Shown here: positions 60,152 through 64,000 of the stretch, one piece after another
How positions within the stretch are numbered: the first letter of the stretch is position 1
Layout of the letters: each line of letters opens with the position of its first letter
Assembly: GCF_000208745.1 (NCBI RefSeq)
Contig: NC_030852.1
Span: forward strand, 24,424,127-24,488,126
Length of the DNA: 64,000 bases
DNA from: Theobroma cacao
Lineage: Eukaryota > Streptophyta > Magnoliopsida > Malvales > Malvaceae
Direction: 5' to 3'
The notes under the pieces: generated by a model
The model's input: only the letters and a program-made list of their open reading frames with translations
Told to the model about the DNA's origin: nothing
Database searches by the model: none
Position numbers and translations under genes: made by a program

Positions 60152-63100
60152 ATGTCTTCACCTTCAGCTTCACATATATCTCCATCTATATTTGATGGCA
60201 AAAATTATCAAGTTTGGGCTGTCAAGATGGAGGTTTTTCTCAGAGGTTATGACATCTGGACAGCCATTGAAACTGAAGAAGAACCTACTGCTTTGAGAGA
60301 CAATGCAACCATAAATCAGATTAAGCAATATTATGAAGAATAGCAAAGCGATACAGAGCTTTGTCCTTCATTCAAGTTGCTGTGTCTGAAAAGATCTTTA
60401 CCAGGATCATGAGTTGTAAAACAGCAAAGAAAGCAAGGACTAAGCTTGAGGAAAATTATCTTGGTACAACAAAAGCCAAGAAAATGCAAGCTCAGAACCT
60501 TTGAAGAGAGTTTGAGTTGATTAGGATGAAAGAGTCACAAACTGTAGAAGATTATATAAAACATGTCAGTCATCTGGTAAATCAAATGAGGCTGTTTGGA
60601 GATGATTTACCAGAAGCTAGATTTTTTCAAAAAAATTCTCATAAGCTTACCTGAAAGATTTGAAGCAACAGTTACATCTATAGAGCAAACTAAAGACCTG
60701 CCACAGCTCACAGTGTCAGAACTAGTCAATGCACTTCAAAACTGGTCAGTGCACTTCTAGCCACTAAGCAAAGAAGAACATCTCGACTAGAAGCAAATGT
60801 GGAGAATGCTTTGTTTGCTTCAAGCCAAGGGAAAGCTAATGTAGAGGCTCAGGTTAAGAAGATGACTAAAGACAAGTTGCAGAAGAAATCTTCTCATGCA
60901 AGTCAGTCTTCAACCAAGAAAGGTAAGTTCAAAGTTTGTACTTACTACAAGAAAAGAAACCATTCAGAAGATTATTGCTGGTTCAGATCAGATGCAAAGT
61001 GTCAAGCTTGTAATGAATTGAGGCATGTTGAGAAAGTATGCAAGAAAAAGTCCTCTGCTACTGATAAAGCACTTCAAATAGTTGAAGCTTTTACTAATCC
61101 TGAAGAGAATCTGTTTATGGCCTTAGAAAACATGGCAAATGAAGTTAATAATCTTGATTGGTTATTGGACAGTGGGAGCTCTAATCATGTTACTCTAATT
61201 GAAGTTATCTTTTTCAGCTTAGATAAGAACTACCAATCAAGGGTCAAAATAGGAAATGGAGTTTATCTTCCTGCTATTGGCAAAGGTACAGTTTGTGTTC
61301 ACACTTCCACAAGTCCCAAGTATATTTCTGATGTTCTATTGGTTCCTAAACTTACCCCAGTATTGGACAACTAGTTGAAAACAATTATGCACTATTGTTT
61401 AAAGATAATGCCTATTTGATGCTTCTGGTTCTTATTTGATGACTATACCTATGCATAAGAGGTGTTTCACTATGATTGCTGATCAGCTTTGTTTGAAGCA
61501 AGAAATGCATATTCAAATCTTAAAAATTTGTGGCATAAACGACTTGGTCATTTCAACTATAAAGGTCTCAAACAAGTCAATGTTTCTGGTTCTTTGAGAA
61601 ACTTACCTAAGTTGACTGATGAAGGCTTGGTTTGCAGTGCATGTCAGTATGGTAAGCTTTCAAGAAAGCCTTTTCCATTTGCAAGCAACATCAGAGCTAT
61701 AACGAAGCTTGATTTGGTTCATTCTGATGTTGCTGGACCAATGAAAGTAGAATCTTTGAATGACAGCAGATATTATTTGATTTTTGTTAATGTCAAAACA
61801 CGATGGCGTTGGATATACTTTATGAAAGCTAAGTCTAAAGTATTTGAGTTATTTTAGATATTCAAAGCTAAGGAGGAAGTTGAAACAGGCTTCAGAATCA
61901 AGGTTCTTAGAACAGACAATGGAGAAGAATATATCTCCAAAGATTGTACTCAGTTCCTTGCAATTGCAGGTATTTGTCATCAATTCTCTGCACCTTATTC
62001 TCCTCAACAAAATGGGGTTAGTGAAAGGAAGAATAGGTCTATTCTGGATATGGCAAAGACTTTGTTGTTTGAAAAGAATCTTCCAACCAAGCTTTGGGCA
62101 GAAGCTTGTAATACTATAGTATATTTGCAGAATATACTTCCTACTCAGGCATTAGGTGGCAAATCACCATATGAGGTCTGGCTTGATCAAAGACCTTCAA
62201 TAGAGTATTTGAGAGTCTTTGGTTGCATTTGCTATGTCTTTGTACCAGAAGCTATGTGGGATAAGTTGCTGTACAGAGCTCAAAAGGCTATTTTTATTGG
62301 CTACAGCACTAAGTCCAAAGCTTATAGAGCTTACTTTCCAATTTCTAATAAGGTTGTTATCAGTAGGAACTTGTCATTTGATGAAGTTGCAAGCTGGAAT
62401 TGGAATTTGCAAGGCACTGCAAAATCTCAAAAGCCAAGTTTAATTCAATCTTTTCCAGAAATTAAGGTTGATGTTGATGACGAGCCTATGAGAGGAAATC
62501 AATCACTTAGTGATGTCTATCACAGAAACTATGCTTGAAGAACCTTCCACATATGCAGGTGCAGCTAGAATGGTTAACTGTTATGAAAGAAGAGCTTCAC
62601 ATGATCAACAAGAGTGGTACATGGTCACTAGTTGATTGACCTTCAAATAGGAATATAATTGGAGTTAAATGGATTTACAAAAACAAATTGAATCTTGATG
62701 GCTCACTCAACAGACATAAAGTTCGATTGGTGGTGAAAGGTTATAGCCAACAACTTGGTGTTGATTAGTAGGAAACATTTGCTCCAGTTGCCAAGTATGA
62801 TACAATTTGATTGTTATTAGCCATGTTAGCTGCCTTGGGATGGAAAGTTTATCATCTTGATGTAAAGTCTACTTTTCTCAATGGTTTTCTGAAAGAAGAA
62901 ATTTATGTTGATGATTTGTTGCAAATGATGAACCAAACAAAGTTTATAAGCTTCATAAGGCTCGTATGGCTTGAAGCAAGCTCCACGATCTTGGTATAGT
63001 AGGATTGACTCATATTTGGTTTCTAAAGGATTCACAAAGAGCAGTAATGAAGCTACATTATACATTCTCAACTCCAAAATACAATCTCCTTTGTTTGTTT

Positions 63101-64000
63101 CACTTTATGTAGAAGATTTAATGGTTTCTGAAAGAGATCATACTGCTCTGCACCTGTTCAAAAAACAGATGCAAAGTGAGTTTGAGATGTCTGATCTGGG
63201 ATTGATGAGTTTCTTTCTTGGTTTGGAAATTAAGTAATCTGATATAAAGGTATTTCTATCTCAACAGAAATATATCATTGAGGTTCTAAGTAGGTTTCAC
63301 TTGCTCAATTGCAAATCTGTAGGTACACCATTAGCTGTAAATGAAAAGTTTTCATTACATAATGGAAGCAAGTTAAAAGACCCTTCTTAATTTAGAAACT
63401 TGATTGGGAGTCTCCTTTACATATGCTCTTCAAGACCAGATATCATGTATTCTGTGAGCTTGTTGTCTAGGTTTATGAAAGAGCCCACACATCTTCATTT
63501 TGCAGTTGGAAAACATGTGTTGAAGTATTTGAAGGGCACTCTAGACTTTGGAATCTATTATACCAGAAATCCAAACTTCTTCCTTACTTCCTACTTTGAC
63601 AATGATTGGGCAGGAAATAGAGATGATTCCAAGAGCATTTCAGGCTATGTTTTTACTCTTGGAAATGGAGTATTTTGCTGGAACTCACATAAACAGTCCA
63701 TTGTTGCTCAATCTACAGCTAAGGCTGAGTACATATCAGCTACTTCAACTTCCAATCAAGCAATTTGGTTGAGAAAAATACTTTCTGATTTACAGTTTCC
63801 TTAGAAACATCCTACTCCACTGTTGGTAGATAACAAGTCAGCTATTGCAATCCCCAAGAACCCTGTTTTTCATGGCAAGACTAAGCATATTCAAGTAAAA
63901 TTTCATGCCATTAGAGATGCCAAAAGGGTAGGTGAAATTAATGTTCAGTATTGCTGTTCTGATTTGCAACTAGCTGATATCATGACTAAGACTTTGGGAA
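60152..64000 (+). pseudogene. Ty1/copia gag-pol, degenerate, runs off window
   Basis: Starts MSSPSASHISPSIFDGKNYQ (Gag). In order: Gag with WAVKMEVFLRGYDIWTAIE, a CCHC-like zinc knuckle near 60940-61040 (partly degenerate), aspartic protease WLLDSGSSNHVT near 61162, integrase HHCC (LWHKRLGHFNYKGL...CSACQYGK) and catalytic core (HSDVAGP; VLRTDNGEEY; PYSPQQNGVSERKNRS), reverse transcriptase from about 62650 with an internal deletion near 62910 and YVED in place of YVDD at 63106-63117, then RNase H (AEYISATSTSNQAIWLRK; ADIMTKTLG). The integrase-before-RT order defines Ty1/copia. Several stops and frameshifts (for example at 60341, 61857 and 63234) make it inactive. The element continues past 64000. 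Confidence 0.92.

Noticed and set aside
1..64000. CRISPR arrays, bacterial operons, rRNA or tRNA genes
   Set aside because: The window is plant nuclear DNA. I saw no spaced repeats of that kind and no rRNA segment. tRNA genes were looked for only by eye, and none was convincing.

Overview
The window is nuclear DNA from a flowering plant, almost certainly a eudicot. It is AT-rich, has spliced genes with GT-AG introns, and carries plant-specific families: GOLVEN/RGF peptide precursor, bZIP, RING-H2, CC-NBS-LRR, WRKY, FAR1/MULE, Helitron and Ty1/copia. The species cannot be read from the sequence alone.

Layout. 1-6.9 kb is nested transposon debris: an old hAT element, a 4.86-kb Mutator-like element (MULE) inside it with ~350-bp terminal inverted repeats and a 9-bp target duplication, and LINE 3' tails. 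7.9-9.5 kb (minus) holds a signal-peptide exon followed by two complete sulfated-peptide cassettes of the RGF/GOLVEN/CLEL type. 9.5-16 kb is mostly intergenic, with an 817-bp hAT deletion derivative (8-bp target duplication) and a LINE RNase H relic. 16.4-22.1 kb (plus) is a 12-exon CTF4/WDHD1 (AND-1) replisome gene with E2F-like sites upstream. 23.0-24.4 kb (plus) is an intronless RING-H2 E3 ligase gene, 28.5-29.1 kb (plus) an intronless group-S-like bZIP gene, 30.5-33.9 kb (minus) a four-exon gene for a 160-aa protein I cannot name, and 36.0-36.5 kb (plus) a four-TM small membrane protein. 36.8-48.7 kb is one 11.9-kb Helitron with both ends visible; it carries a decayed Rep-helicase gene and an RPA70-like gene and is itself interrupted by a 1.4-kb insertion.

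50.1-59.7 kb is an immune-receptor locus. A full-length CC-NBS-LRR gene (minus) stands head to head with a gene (plus) that has LRRs but no CC or NB-ARC and is spliced to a C-terminal, degenerate and truncated WRKY domain. This resembles the paired NLR / integrated-decoy arrangement. The WRKY reading frame ends a few bases from the probable left LTR of a Ty1/copia element that fills the rest of the window (59.75-64 kb) and runs off its end.

The most interesting items are the divergent NLR / LRR-WRKY pair with its altered MHD and WRKYGQK motifs, and the peptide-hormone locus in which one signal-peptide exon is phase-compatible with two different mature-peptide cassettes. Exon boundaries were placed by eye from frame continuity and splice dinucleotides.
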